This document shows, piece by piece, positions 41,657 through 50,344 of a stretch of DNA of 64,000 bases. A program made the translations under genes and the position numbers. Within the stretch, counting starts at the first letter, position 1, and every line of letters starts with the position of its first letter. This DNA comes from Candidatus Accumulibacter meliphilus (lineage in GTDB: Bacteria > Pseudomonadota > Gammaproteobacteria > Burkholderiales > Rhodocyclaceae), in NCBI GenBank assembly GCA_003332265.1, contig QPGA01000001.1:1-64000 (forward strand). Reading direction: 5' to 3'. The notes below the pieces were generated by a model. The model did no database searches. It saw nothing but the letters and a program-made list of their open reading frames with translations, and was not told the origin of the DNA.

Positions 41657-43989
41657 TGGCGTTCTCCTTCGGCGGCGCGTGCGAGATCGATGCTGGGCAA
41701 GCGGTCTTCATCGTCGACGTTGCGTGCCTGCGCCTGGTAGAGGCGGTAGTAGTGACCCTCGCAAGCCATCAGCTGCTCGTGGCTACCGACTTCGACGACA
41801 CTGCCGCGGTCGAGAACGACCAGGCGATCGGCATCGCGCAGGGTGGACAGGCGGTGCGCGATGGCAATTGTCGTGCGGCCGCGAACCAGGTTGTCGAGGG
41901 CTTTCTGAATCTCTTTTTCGGTGCTCGTGTCGACCGACGACGTGGCTTCGTCGAGGATCAGGATCGGTGGGTCGATGAGCAGCGCCCGGGCGATCGAGAT
42001 GCGCTGTCGCTCGCCGCCCGAGAGTGCCTGGCCGCGTTCGCCGACCAGCGAGTCGTAGCCGTGCGCCAGGCGCAGGATGAACTCGTGCGCGTGCGCGGCG
42101 CGGGCAGCGGCGACGACCTCGGCACGCGTCGCCGCGGGTTTTCCGTAGGCGATGTTCTCGGCAATGGTGCCGAAGAAGAGGAAGGGTTCCTGCAGCACCA
42201 GGCCGATATGTTTGCGGTACTCGGCCACCGGCAAGGAGCGGATGTCGACACCATCGATCAGGATGGCGCCCTCACTGACGTCATAGAAACGGCAGATCAG
42301 GTTGACCAGCGTGCTCTTGCCGGAACCGCTGTGACCGACCAGGCCGACCATTTCGCCGGGGGCGATGGCGATACTGATGTCGCGGGTGACGCTACGCGTT
42401 CCGTAGCGGAAGCCGACGCCGCGCAGTTCGATGCGGCCGGTGACTTTCGGCAGGTGCACCGGAGTGGCCGGCTCGGGAACGCTGGAAACGTGATCGAGGA
42501 TATCGAAGATGCGCTTGGCGCCGGCGGCGGCTTTCTGGGTCACCGAGACGATGCGGCTCATCGAGTCGAGGCGCAGGTAGAAGCGGCTGATGTAGGCCAG
42601 AAACGCGGTCAGCACGCCGACGCTGATGTGGTCCTTGGCGATCTGCCAGATGCCGAACGCCCAGACGATCAGCAGGCCGATCTCGGTGAGCAGGGTGACG
42701 GTTGGCGAAAACAGCGACCAGACTTTGTTGACGCGGTCATTGACCTCGAGATTGTGCGCGTTGGCGGTGCGGAAACGGCTGGTCTCACGCGCTTCCTGGG
42801 CAAAAGCCTTGACCACGCGAATACCGGGAATGGTATCGGCGAGCACGTTGGTGACTTCGGCCCATACCCGGTCCACGCGCTCGAAGCCGGTGCGCAGCCG
42901 CTCGCGAACGATGTGGATCAGCCAGGCGATGATCGGTAGCGGCAAGAGGGTCACCAGAGCCAGCTTGATGTCGATCGACATCAGGATGATGGTGGTCATC
43001 ACGATCATCAGCACGTCGGTGGCGAAATCGAGCAGGTGCAGCGACAGAAAAACGTTGATGCGGTCAGTCTCGGAACCGATACGGGCCATCAGGTCGCCGG
43101 TTCGCTTGCCGCCGAAGTACTCCTGCGAGAGCGTCAACAAGTGTTCGTAGGTGGCCGTACGGAGGTCGGCACCGATGCGCTCGGAGACCAGTGCCAGGAT
43201 GTAGGTGCGCGCCCAGCCGAGGGTCCAGGCGACAAGTGCGGCGCCGAGCAGGCCGGAGAGATAGAGCGCGACCAGAGCGGGATCGATCATCTGGCCGTTC
43301 TGGTAGGGGATCAGCACCTTGTCCATCAGCGGCATGGTCAGGTAGGGGGGCACCAGGGTTGCCGCGGTGCCCAACAGCGAGAGCAGGAAGCCGGCGAGCA
43401 ACTGCCCGCGGTAGGGCCTGGCGAAGCGCCCGAGGCGCAGCAGTGTCCCGGTCGAAGGCGCTTGGTGAATCTCCTTGCTGCACACGGGGCACTCTTCCTG
43501 GCCGGCAAGGAGGGGCGTTTCGCAGCTTGGGCACAGTCTCTGCGTCGTTGCTGCCGGCAGGCTGCCGCTGACGTGGAAATGCAATTGCCGCGTAAAGTGG
43601 TCGATCAGTCGTCCGGCTGCGATGTCGGCAGCGAGCGTGTAGTGCCAGTGCGCCAGGCGTGCCTCGGTCGCACACAGTTCGAGAGTGCCGACTCCGGCAT
43701 GGTCGCTGCGCGACAGACTGAGGCCGGGCTGGTAAGGCCAGCTGCGCACACTCGCGTCGCCGGACGACATTGCCAGCAGGCGTGCGTTGCTGACCAGGAT
43801 CAGTCCGGCTGCGAAGCGCAAGCTGGCGTCCAGGTCGATTTCCAGCCACGCCAGCACCTGCTCGTCGGCGGCCATTTCCGCGCGCACACGTGCCGACCAT
43901 GCGAGCGGCAGCGCCGACGCTGCGGAATCGGCAAGTGCAACGAAGGCGGCGCCTTGGGAGGTGGGTGCGGAGGTGGGTGCGGAGGTCAT
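41653..43989 (-). CDS. ABC exporter with N-terminal zinc ribbon, cyanophycin-associated
   Basis: 778 residues from ATG 43989; a TTG 21 bases upstream is the only longer start. Residues 1-140 form a domain resembling a PH-like fold (GLILVSNARLLAMSSGD). A zinc ribbon follows with Cys153, Cys156, Cys167 and Cys170 (CPSC...CPVC). An exporter membrane domain with six helices spans about 180-470. The nucleotide-binding domain has Walker A GHSGSGKST (about 550), signature LSGGERQR, Walker B ILILDEATSSVD and the H-loop IAHRLSTLRDADR. It is an intact half-transporter, probably a homodimer in the inner membrane. Similar proteins accompany cyanophycin genes; the transported molecule is not known. Confidence 0.88.
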   Translation of the reverse strand: MTSAPTSAPTSQGAAFVALADSAASALPLAWSARVRAEMAADEQVLAWLEIDLDASLRFAAGLILVSNARLLAMSSGDASVRSWPYQPGLSLSRSDHAGVGTLELCATEARLAHWHYTLAADIAAGRLIDHFTRQLHFHVSGSLPAATTQRLCPSCETPLLAGQEECPVCSKEIHQAPSTGTLLRLGRFARPYRGQLLAGFLLSLLGTAATLVPPYLTMPLMDKVLIPYQNGQMIDPALVALYLSGLLGAALVAWTLGWARTYILALVSERIGADLRTATYEHLLTLSQEYFGGKRTGDLMARIGSETDRINVFLSLHLLDFATDVLMIVMTTIILMSIDIKLALVTLLPLPIIAWLIHIVRERLRTGFERVDRVWAEVTNVLADTIPGIRVVKAFAQEARETSRFRTANAHNLEVNDRVNKVWSLFSPTVTLLTEIGLLIVWAFGIWQIAKDHISVGVLTAFLAYISRFYLRLDSMSRIVSVTQKAAAGAKRIFDILDHVSSVPEPATPVHLPKVTGRIELRGVGFRYGTRSVTRDISIAIAPGEMVGLVGHSGSGKSTLVNLICRFYDVSEGAILIDGVDIRSLPVAEYRKHIGLVLQEPFLFFGTIAENIAYGKPAATRAEVVAAARAAHAHEFILRLAHGYDSLVGERGQALSGGERQRISIARALLIDPPILILDEATSSVDTSTEKEIQKALDNLVRGRTTIAIAHRLSTLRDADRLVVLDRGSVVEVGSHEQLMACEGHYYRLYQAQARNVDDEDRLPSIDLARAAEGERQ

Positions 43990-44095
43990 CGGTAAGTGCT
44001 TTGCAAACAAGGCTGCCGGAGGCGTCTGGAGGCGGCAAGTATACTCGTCTTCAGCGCGCTGCCGAGCCCTGCTGACGGGGTGGCGAAAGCAGCGA

Positions 44096-44953
44096 TCAGA
44101 TCGTCAGGCGATCACCTTGCTGGCGGCGTGCAACTTGCAGGCGAGCGATGGTCGGCAGCAGATTGAGCCCGGTCGCGGCCAGGCATTGATGGGCACGGCT
44201 GATCAGTTCGTCGAAACTGCTGGCGACCGGGTCGCCGGCGGCGGCAAAGGCGATGGCGTTGCCGCTGTCGCACGACGGAAAGACCAGCGCGCGACCGTCG
44301 AAGGCGTCGGCGATGCGCTGGCTGCTGGCCTGGAAGCCGCGTTCGCGGCCGAGCAGGTTGACCGCTAGCAGCCCGCTATCGCTCAGGCGCGAACGGCAGG
44401 CCTGGTAGAAGGGCAGTGTGTCGAGGACGCCGGCGCGAGCCTTCTTGTCAAAGCCGTCGACCAGGATGTAGTCATAGCGGCTGTCGCCGGCGAGCATGTG
44501 TGCGGCGCCGTCACCGATCAGCACCCGCAGACGGCGAGGATCGTCGGGGAGTTTGAAGTGCAGTCGGGCGACGACTTCGACCTGGGGGTCGATTTCGACG
44601 GCGGTGATTTTCGTTTCTGGCAGCTGGTGGTAGATGAACTTGGCCAGCGATCCGGCCCCCAGCCCGATCAGCAAGGCTTCGCGTGGCCATGGCGGCTCGC
44701 GGAGCAATAGTCCGGCCATCATCTCGCGGGTGTAGGGAAGCTCAAGCGCGTTCGGGCGCTGCAGGCGCATCGCCCCCTGCACCCAGTCCGAAGAGAAGTG
44801 CAGGTAGCGCACTCCGGCCTTCTCGCTGACGTCGATCAAGCTTGCTGCCCTGCGCTCTCGCGGCCGCTGTCGCTGCCAGGGCAGCTGTCCTGCAAGTGCA
44901 GCCAGCAGCCCGCGAAAGCGCTCCGCGAAGACGCTTCTACTGGTGGGGCACAC
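44096..44953 (-). CDS. Spermidine synthase-like SAM-binding protein
   Basis: 285 residues with a Rossmann methyltransferase fold: LLIGLGAGSLAKFIYHQLP (motif I), TAVEIDPQVEVVARLHF (acidic end of strand 2) and DYILVDGFD. The family is the polyamine aminopropyltransferase group, but the active-site tyrosine/aspartate context cannot be confirmed by eye, so it may be a methyltransferase-like relative. It is 106 bases upstream of the ABC exporter on the same strand, so it may be the first gene of the cyanophycin locus, and is divergent from secG. Confidence 0.75.
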   Translation of the reverse strand: MCPTSRSVFAERFRGLLAALAGQLPWQRQRPRERRAASLIDVSEKAGVRYLHFSSDWVQGAMRLQRPNALELPYTREMMAGLLLREPPWPREALLIGLGAGSLAKFIYHQLPETKITAVEIDPQVEVVARLHFKLPDDPRRLRVLIGDGAAHMLAGDSRYDYILVDGFDKKARAGVLDTLPFYQACRSRLSDSGLLAVNLLGRERGFQASSQRIADAFDGRALVFPSCDSGNAIAFAAAGDPVASSFDELISRAHQCLAATGLNLLPTIARLQVARRQQGDRLTI

Positions 44954-45125
44954 GGGTTGTTATCGCCGCCTGGTCGACCAGCGCTGCCGGATGTCGGAGG
45001 GGAGGGCATGGGGTTCTTGTTTTTCGCTGCACGGGAGCGCTTTGCCAGTCAGGATCATTCTTGCCGGGTTCTCCTGGTTCGTGCCGCTTGACGGTCAGTG
45101 ATCTCGTCAATGCGGTGATCGTCAA

Positions 45126-45155
45126 TTGACCCCTGACGCCTGAACTCGGTATACT
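45126..45155 (+). promoter_or_regulatory. Sigma-70 promoter upstream of secG
   Basis: TTGACC (45126-45131), an 18-base spacer and TATACT (45150-45155), 55 bases before the secG ATG. This is one of the best promoter matches in the window and may drive secG, tRNA-Leu and the nuo genes together. The rest of the 257-base gap (44954-45210) shows no gene. Confidence 0.7.
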
Positions 45156-45210
45156 AGCAAAGTTTTTCTGGCCTTGGCGCGGCCGTGCGACGGGTAGACG
45201 AAGAGGTTAT

Positions 45211-45582
45211 ATGGAATATCTTTTTTCTGTGGTTCTGGCGGTGCACCTCCTGGCAGCAGTGAGCGTGATCGGTCTCGTCCTGGTGCAGCACGGCAAGGGC
45301 GCTGACATGGGTGCTGCTTTTGGCAGTGGCTCTTCGGGCAGCCTTTTTGGCGCGACCGGTTCCGCCAATTTCCTTAGCCGCGCCACCGCGGTGCTGGCCA
45401 CGGTCTTTTTTGTGACCAGTTTGTCGCTGGCGTATCTGGCAACGAGCGCACCAAAAACGACTGGCAGTGTGATGGAGGATGCGGTAAGATCTGCGCCTGT
45501 TCCGGCGCCGCCATCGGGTGCTGTTGAGCAGGGTCAGGTGCCAGCAAATCCTGACTCGAAGGCGAAAGATATTCCCCGGTAA
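45211..45582 (+). CDS. secG: Preprotein translocase subunit SecG
   Basis: Small inner-membrane subunit of the SecYEG channel. 123 residues, two transmembrane helices (about 3-25 and 53-74) flanking GADMGAAFGSGSSGSLFG, the SecG signature. The C-terminal Pro/Ala-rich tail is typical of the group. AAGAGG (45201-45206) sits well before ATG 45211. The usual upstream neighbour tpiA is absent here. Confidence 0.93.
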   Translation: MEYLFSVVLAVHLLAAVSVIGLVLVQHGKGADMGAAFGSGSSGSLFGATGSANFLSRATAVLATVFFVTSLSLAYLATSAPKTTGSVMEDAVRSAPVPAPPSGAVEQGQVPANPDSKAKDIPR

Positions 45583-45657
45583 TCGGGTTTGAAAGCGGCG
45601 GCGAGAGAAGTTGTATGCGTGTATTCCTCGAAGTTCTCGCCTGCCGAGTGTAGTAAT

Positions 45658-45742
45658 GCCGACGTGGTGAAATTGGTATACACGCTATCTTGAGGGGGTA
45701 GTGACTTCGGTCGTATGAGTTCGAGTCTCATCGTCGGCACCA
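45658..45742 (+). tRNA. tRNA-Leu (GAG anticodon)
   Basis: 85 bases with encoded CCA (45740-45742). The acceptor stem GCCGACG / CGTCGGC is perfect. The anticodon stem CTATC / GGTAG surrounds TTGAGGG with anticodon GAG. A long variable arm (GTGACTTCGGTCGT) and GTTCGAGTC in the T arm mark a class II leucine tRNA. It sits between secG and nuoA, 60 bases before nuoA, and may be cut from a joint transcript. Confidence 0.96.
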
Positions 45743-45802
45743 GGAATGGTCATCCAAAATGGGTGGCTGTAAGTCTGAATCGAAGCGCTAGTGGGGCGGA
45801 TC

Positions 45803-46177
45803 ATGCTGGAAGGCTATTTCCCGGTACTTGTCTTCATACTGATTGGTGTGGCCTTCGGCCTCATGCCGGTGGTGATGGGGATGATGGTCGCTCCGCATCG
45901 TCCCGACAGCGCAAAGCTCTCCCCGTACGAATGCGGCTTCGAGGCTTTCGAAGATGCGCGCATGAAGTTCGATGTGCGCTACTACCTGATTGCCATCATC
46001 TTTATTCTTTTCGATCTCGAGGTCGCTTTCCTCCTGCCGTGGGCGACGATCTTCAAAGAGATTGTCGAGACCGATTCGGTAAAGTGGTTTGGTTTCATCG
46101 AGATGCTGATTTTCATCGCCATTCTGGTCGTTGGCTACGTGTATGCCTGGGCCAAGGGCGCGCTGGACTGGGAGTGA
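45803..46177 (+). CDS. nuoA: NADH-quinone oxidoreductase subunit A
   Basis: Membrane subunit of complex I. 124 residues from ATG 45803 ([15 protein letters not shown]), preceded by GGGGCGG; an upstream GTG at 45791 adds four residues. Three transmembrane helices, with the conserved loop [18 protein letters not shown] (the ECG cysteine) between the first two. First gene of the complete nuoA-N operon. Confidence 0.95.
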   Translation: MLEGYFPVLVFILIGVAFGLMPVVMGMMVAPHRPDSAKLSPYECGFEAFEDARMKFDVRYYLIAIIFILFDLEVAFLLPWATIFKEIVETDSVKWFGFIEMLIFIAILVVGYVYAWAKGALDWE

Positions 46178-46180
46178 GCG

Positions 46181-46657
46181 ATGGGAATTGACGGCATTCT
46201 GCAGGAAGGCTTCGTCACCACGACGGCCGACAAGCTGATCAACTACGTGCGTACCGGTTCGATGTGGCCCATGAGCTTCGGGCTTGCCTGTTGCGCCATC
46301 GAGATGATTCATGCCGGCTGTTCGCGCTACGACCTGGACCGTTTCGGCATTGTCTTTCGTCCCAGCCCCCGGCAGTCTGATGTGATGGTTGTCGCCGGGA
46401 CTCTGACCAACAAGATGGCGCCGGCAATGCGCAAGGTTTACGACCAGATGGCCGAGCCGCGCTGGGTGATTTCGATGGGTTCCTGCGCCAATGGCGGTGG
46501 TTACTATCATTACGCCTACTCGGTGGTGCGTGGTTGTGACCGCATCGTTCCCGTCGATATCTATGTTCCGGGCTGTCCGCCGACGGCCGAGGCGCTGATT
46601 TATGGTCTGATACAGTTGCAGAACAAGATTCGTCGGACCAGTACCATCGCCCGCTGA
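46181..46657 (+). CDS. nuoB: NADH-quinone oxidoreductase subunit B
   Basis: Peripheral-arm subunit that holds the terminal cluster N2 next to the quinone site. 158 residues; the cluster ligands are visible as the tandem Cys in GLACCAIEM, then MGSCANGGG and [11 protein letters not shown]. It starts 3 bases after nuoA. Confidence 0.97.
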   Translation: MGIDGILQEGFVTTTADKLINYVRTGSMWPMSFGLACCAIEMIHAGCSRYDLDRFGIVFRPSPRQSDVMVVAGTLTNKMAPAMRKVYDQMAEPRWVISMGSCANGGGYYHYAYSVVRGCDRIVPVDIYVPGCPPTAEALIYGLIQLQNKIRRTSTIAR

Positions 46658-46680
46658 ACACAACCAATTGAGAGTGAGTC

Positions 46681-47286
46681 ATGTCCGCCAAGCTGGAAGC
46701 GCTTAGCCAGAACCTGCAGCAGTGTCTCGGTGATCGAGTGAAGTCCCTGAAGTTGGCGTTCGGCGAGGTGACTCTCGAGGTGGAGGCCGCCGACTACTTC
46801 TCCGTCATGCTGTCATTGCGCGACGAGCCTGATCTCGCTTTTGAAGAGCTGATCGATCTGTGCGGTGTTGACTACTCGACGTATGGCAATGAGCCGCGCG
46901 AGGGCCGCCGCTTCGCGGCCGTCAGTCACCTGTTGTCGGTCGCCAAGAATTGGCGCCTGCGCGTACGCTGTTTTGCGCCTGATGACGATTTTCCGTCCTT
47001 GCCTTCGGTGACTTCGATCTGGAACAGCGTCAACTGGTTCGAGCGCGAGGCTTTCGACCTCTTCGGCATCGTTTTTCCGGGGCACGACGACCTGCGCAGG
47101 ATTCTCACCGACTACGGCTTTATCGGCCATCCGTTCCGCAAGGATTTTCCGATTTCCGGTTACGTCGAAATGCGCTACGACCCCGAGCAGCAGCGCGTGA
47201 TCTATCAACCGGTGACCATCGAGCCGCGCGAGATAACGCCGCGGATCGTTCGTGAAGCGACCTACGGGAACGCCGAAAATGCCTGA
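46681..47286 (+). CDS. nuoC: NADH-quinone oxidoreductase subunit C
   Basis: Peripheral-arm subunit of complex I (30-kDa homologue), separate from NuoD here. 201 residues, with the signature [20 protein letters not shown] and [17 protein letters not shown]. Its end overlaps nuoD by 8 bases. Confidence 0.96.
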   Translation: MSAKLEALSQNLQQCLGDRVKSLKLAFGEVTLEVEAADYFSVMLSLRDEPDLAFEELIDLCGVDYSTYGNEPREGRRFAAVSHLLSVAKNWRLRVRCFAPDDDFPSLPSVTSIWNSVNWFEREAFDLFGIVFPGHDDLRRILTDYGFIGHPFRKDFPISGYVEMRYDPEQQRVIYQPVTIEPREITPRIVREATYGNAENA

Positions 47287-48532
47287 ACTGCGCAACTTCA
47301 CTCTCAACTTCGGGCCACAGCACCCGGCTGCGCACGGTGTGCTGCGGATGGTTCTGGAGCTTGACGGCGAAGTCGTCATGCGTGCCGATCCGCATATCGG
47401 TCTGCTCCACCGGGCGACCGAAAAGCTCGCTGAAACGAAGACCTGGATTCAGACGGTGCCGTACATGGACCGTCTCGACTACATGTCGATGATGTGCAAC
47501 GAGCATGCTTATTGCATGGCTGTCGAACGCCTGCTGCAGGTCGAGGTACCGATCCGGGCGCAGTACATCCGGGTGATGTTCGACGAAATCACGCGCATCC
47601 TCAATCACCTCCTGTGGGTCGGCTGTCATGGCCTTGACGTCGGCGCGATGACCATGGTGCTCTACGCCTTCCGTGAGCGCGAAGATCTGGTTGATGCCTA
47701 CGAAGCGGTTTCCGGTGCGCGCATGCACGCGGCCTACTACCGGCCGGGCGGCGTCTACCGCGACCTGCCCGATCGCATGTCGCAATACCAGGAGTCGAAG
47801 TGGAAGAGCGCCGCGCAGATCAAGCCCTTCAACGAGGCGCGCAGTGGTTCTCTGCTCGATTTTCTTGACGATTTCGCCGGCCGTTTTCCGAAATTGCTCG
47901 ATGAGTACGAGACGCTGCTCACCGATAACCGGATCTGGAAGCAACGCCTGGTCGATGTGGCCATCGTCACTCCCGAGCGCGCGCTGCAGCGTGGTTTTAC
48001 CGGTCCGATGCTGCGCGGTTCGGGTATTGCCTGGGATTTGCGCAAGAAGCAGCCTTACGAAGTTTATGACCGGGTCGAATTCGACATTCCGATTGGCAAG
48101 ACCGGTGATTCCTACGATCGCTACCTGGTGCGCATGGAAGAGATGCGGCAGTCGAATCGCATCCTCAAGCAGTGTATCGACTGGCTACGGCAGAACCCGG
48201 GCCCGGTGATGTCCGACAACCACAAGGTTGCGCCACCCGATCGCGAAGCCATGAAGTCGAACATGGAAGAGCTGATTCATCACTTCAAGCTGTGTACCGA
48301 AGGCATGCACGTGCCGGAAGGCGAGGCCTATTCGGCCGTCGAGCATCCCAAGGGGGAGTTCGGTATCTACATTATTTCTGACGGGGCGAACAAGCCTTAC
48401 CGCTTGAAGATACGTGCTCCGGGCTACGTGCACCTGTCGGCAATGGACGAGATGGCGCGTGGTCACATGCTGGCCGATGTGGTCACCATTATTGGTTCGC
48501 AAGACGTTGTTTTTGGCGAGATTGACCGCTGA
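47279..48532 (+). CDS. nuoD: NADH-quinone oxidoreductase subunit D
   Basis: 49-kDa subunit that forms the quinone-binding cavity with NuoB. 417 residues from ATG 47279 ([20 protein letters not shown]), with [10 protein letters not shown] at 11-20 and [10 protein letters not shown]. The C-terminus [17 protein letters not shown] is standard. Its stop shares one base with the nuoE start. Confidence 0.97.
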   Translation: MPELRNFTLNFGPQHPAAHGVLRMVLELDGEVVMRADPHIGLLHRATEKLAETKTWIQTVPYMDRLDYMSMMCNEHAYCMAVERLLQVEVPIRAQYIRVMFDEITRILNHLLWVGCHGLDVGAMTMVLYAFREREDLVDAYEAVSGARMHAAYYRPGGVYRDLPDRMSQYQESKWKSAAQIKPFNEARSGSLLDFLDDFAGRFPKLLDEYETLLTDNRIWKQRLVDVAIVTPERALQRGFTGPMLRGSGIAWDLRKKQPYEVYDRVEFDIPIGKTGDSYDRYLVRMEEMRQSNRILKQCIDWLRQNPGPVMSDNHKVAPPDREAMKSNMEELIHHFKLCTEGMHVPEGEAYSAVEHPKGEFGIYIISDGANKPYRLKIRAPGYVHLSAMDEMARGHMLADVVTIIGSQDVVFGEIDR

Positions 48533-49005
48533 TGTTGACTTCAGAATCCCTCAAGAGAATTGACCGCGAAATCGCCAAGTATCCGGCGGACCAGAAGCAA
48601 TCGGCGGTAATGGCCGCCTTGGCGATTGCCCAGGAGCAGCAGGGCTGGTTGTCCAGTGAAGCGATCGAGTGCGTTGCCAACTATCTCGGCATGGCGCCGG
48701 TAGCCGCCTACGAGGTGGCGACCTTCTACAACATGTACGACCTCAAGCCCGTCGGCAAGTACAAGCTGTCGGTGTGCACCAATTTGCCGTGCATGCTCAG
48801 CGGCGGTGTCGATGCCGGCGAGTATCTCAAGAACAAGCTGGGCATCGGCTATAACGAAACGACGCCGGATGGCCTGATCACTCTCAAGGAAGGCGAGTGC
48901 ATGGGCGCTTGCGGCGACGCGCCGGTGATGATCGTCAACAATCGTCGGATGTGCAGCTGGATGAATCCCGAGCAAATCGACCAACTGCTGGTGGAGCTGA
49001 AGTAA
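48532..49005 (+). CDS. nuoE: NADH-quinone oxidoreductase subunit E
   Basis: 24-kDa subunit carrying the 2Fe-2S cluster N1a. 157 residues; the four ligands are in CTNLPC (about 82-87) and [10 protein letters not shown] (about 122-131). It joins nuoD (TGATG) and nuoF (TAATG) through one-base stop-start overlaps. Confidence 0.96.
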   Translation: MLTSESLKRIDREIAKYPADQKQSAVMAALAIAQEQQGWLSSEAIECVANYLGMAPVAAYEVATFYNMYDLKPVGKYKLSVCTNLPCMLSGGVDAGEYLKNKLGIGYNETTPDGLITLKEGECMGACGDAPVMIVNNRRMCSWMNPEQIDQLLVELK

Positions 49006-50333
49006 TGGCCATTCTCGGTGCAATCAACCCGATGTTGAGCCTTGGCCTGGATGGTGACAAGGCCTGGCGTCTGGCCGACTACGTCAAGCGTGGCGGTTAC
49101 TCGGCGCTGCGGCGTATCCTGGAAGAGAAACAGACGCAGGAATTCGTCATCAACGAGGTCAAGAAATCGGTTTTGCGCGGTCGTGGCGGTGCTGGCTTCC
49201 CGACCGGTCTCAAGTGGAGTTTCATGCCCCGTTCGTTCCCCGGTGACAAATACGTCGTCTGCAATTCGGACGAAGGTGAGCCGGGTACTTTCAAGGATCG
49301 CGACATCCTTCGCTACAATCCGCATTCGGTGATCGAAGGGATGGCCATTGCTGCTTTCGCGATGGGCGCTGCGCGTGGTTACAATTATATTCACGGCGAA
49401 GTCTGGGAGATCTACGAGCGCTTCGAGGAGGCGCTCGACGAAGCGCGAGCGGCGGGCTTCCTGGGCAGCAATCTGCTCGGTTCCGGCTTCAACTTCGAGC
49501 TTTTTGCGCATCACGGTTACGGTGCCTACATCTGCGGCGAGGAAACCGCGCTGCTCGAGTCGATCGAAGGGAAGAAGGGCCAGCCTCGCTTCAAGCCGCC
49601 TTTCCCGGCTTCCTTCGGCCTTTATGGCAAGCCGACCACGATCAACAACACCGAGACCTTTGCCTCGATCCCGTACATCATCACCCTCGGTGGCGAGGCC
49701 TATCTCGATGCCGGCAAGGCGAACAACGGGGGCACAAAACTGTTCTCGATTTCGGGTCACGTCAAGCGGCCCGGGAACTACGAGATCCCGCTCGGAACGC
49801 CTTTCGCGACCCTGCTCGAAATGGCCGGTGGAATGCGCGGCGGTCGGCAGTTGAAGGGGTGTATCCCCGGCGGTTCGTCGTCGCCAGTAGTGCCCGGGCC
49901 GGCGATGATGGAATGCACGATGGATTACGATTCGATCAGCAAGGCCGGCTCGATGCTCGGCTCGGGCGCGGTCATCGTAATGGACGAAACGACCTGCATG
50001 GTGAAAGCGCTGGAGCGTCTTTCCTTCTTCTACTACGAAGAATCCTGCGGGCAGTGCACCCCCTGCCGCGAAGGGACCAACTGGCTGTACCGGGTCGTTA
50101 ACCGCATCGAGACCGGGCGTGGGCGTGCCGACGACCTGGACCTCCTGTCAAGTGTCACTACCAACATCATGGGTCGCACCATCTGCGCGCTCGGCGACGC
50201 TGCGTCCATGCCGGTACAGAGCTTCATCAAGCATTATCACGACGAGTTCGCGTACCACATCGAACACAAGAAGTGCCTCGTGCCCGTTGATGTCCAGCGC
50301 GCCGGCAGCGGCTTCTTCACGGCAACGGCTTAA
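49005..50333 (+). CDS. nuoF: NADH-quinone oxidoreductase subunit F
   Basis: 51-kDa NADH-oxidising subunit with FMN and cluster N3. 442 residues from ATG 49005. The glycine-rich nucleotide site [15 protein letters not shown] lies near residue 60, and cluster ligands are in [15 protein letters not shown] (about 345-359) plus a later Cys in TICALGDAA. Confidence 0.97.
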   Translation: MAILGAINPMLSLGLDGDKAWRLADYVKRGGYSALRRILEEKQTQEFVINEVKKSVLRGRGGAGFPTGLKWSFMPRSFPGDKYVVCNSDEGEPGTFKDRDILRYNPHSVIEGMAIAAFAMGAARGYNYIHGEVWEIYERFEEALDEARAAGFLGSNLLGSGFNFELFAHHGYGAYICGEETALLESIEGKKGQPRFKPPFPASFGLYGKPTTINNTETFASIPYIITLGGEAYLDAGKANNGGTKLFSISGHVKRPGNYEIPLGTPFATLLEMAGGMRGGRQLKGCIPGGSSSPVVPGPAMMECTMDYDSISKAGSMLGSGAVIVMDETTCMVKALERLSFFYYEESCGQCTPCREGTNWLYRVVNRIETGRGRADDLDLLSSVTTNIMGRTICALGDAASMPVQSFIKHYHDEFAYHIEHKKCLVPVDVQRAGSGFFTATA

Positions 50334-50344
50334 GGTACCAGACG

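Noticed and set aside
45600-45641. Inverted repeat GGCGAGA / TCTCGCC between secG and tRNA-Leu as a secG terminator
   Set aside because: Only 7 bp with a 28-base loop and no T-run; too weak to call.
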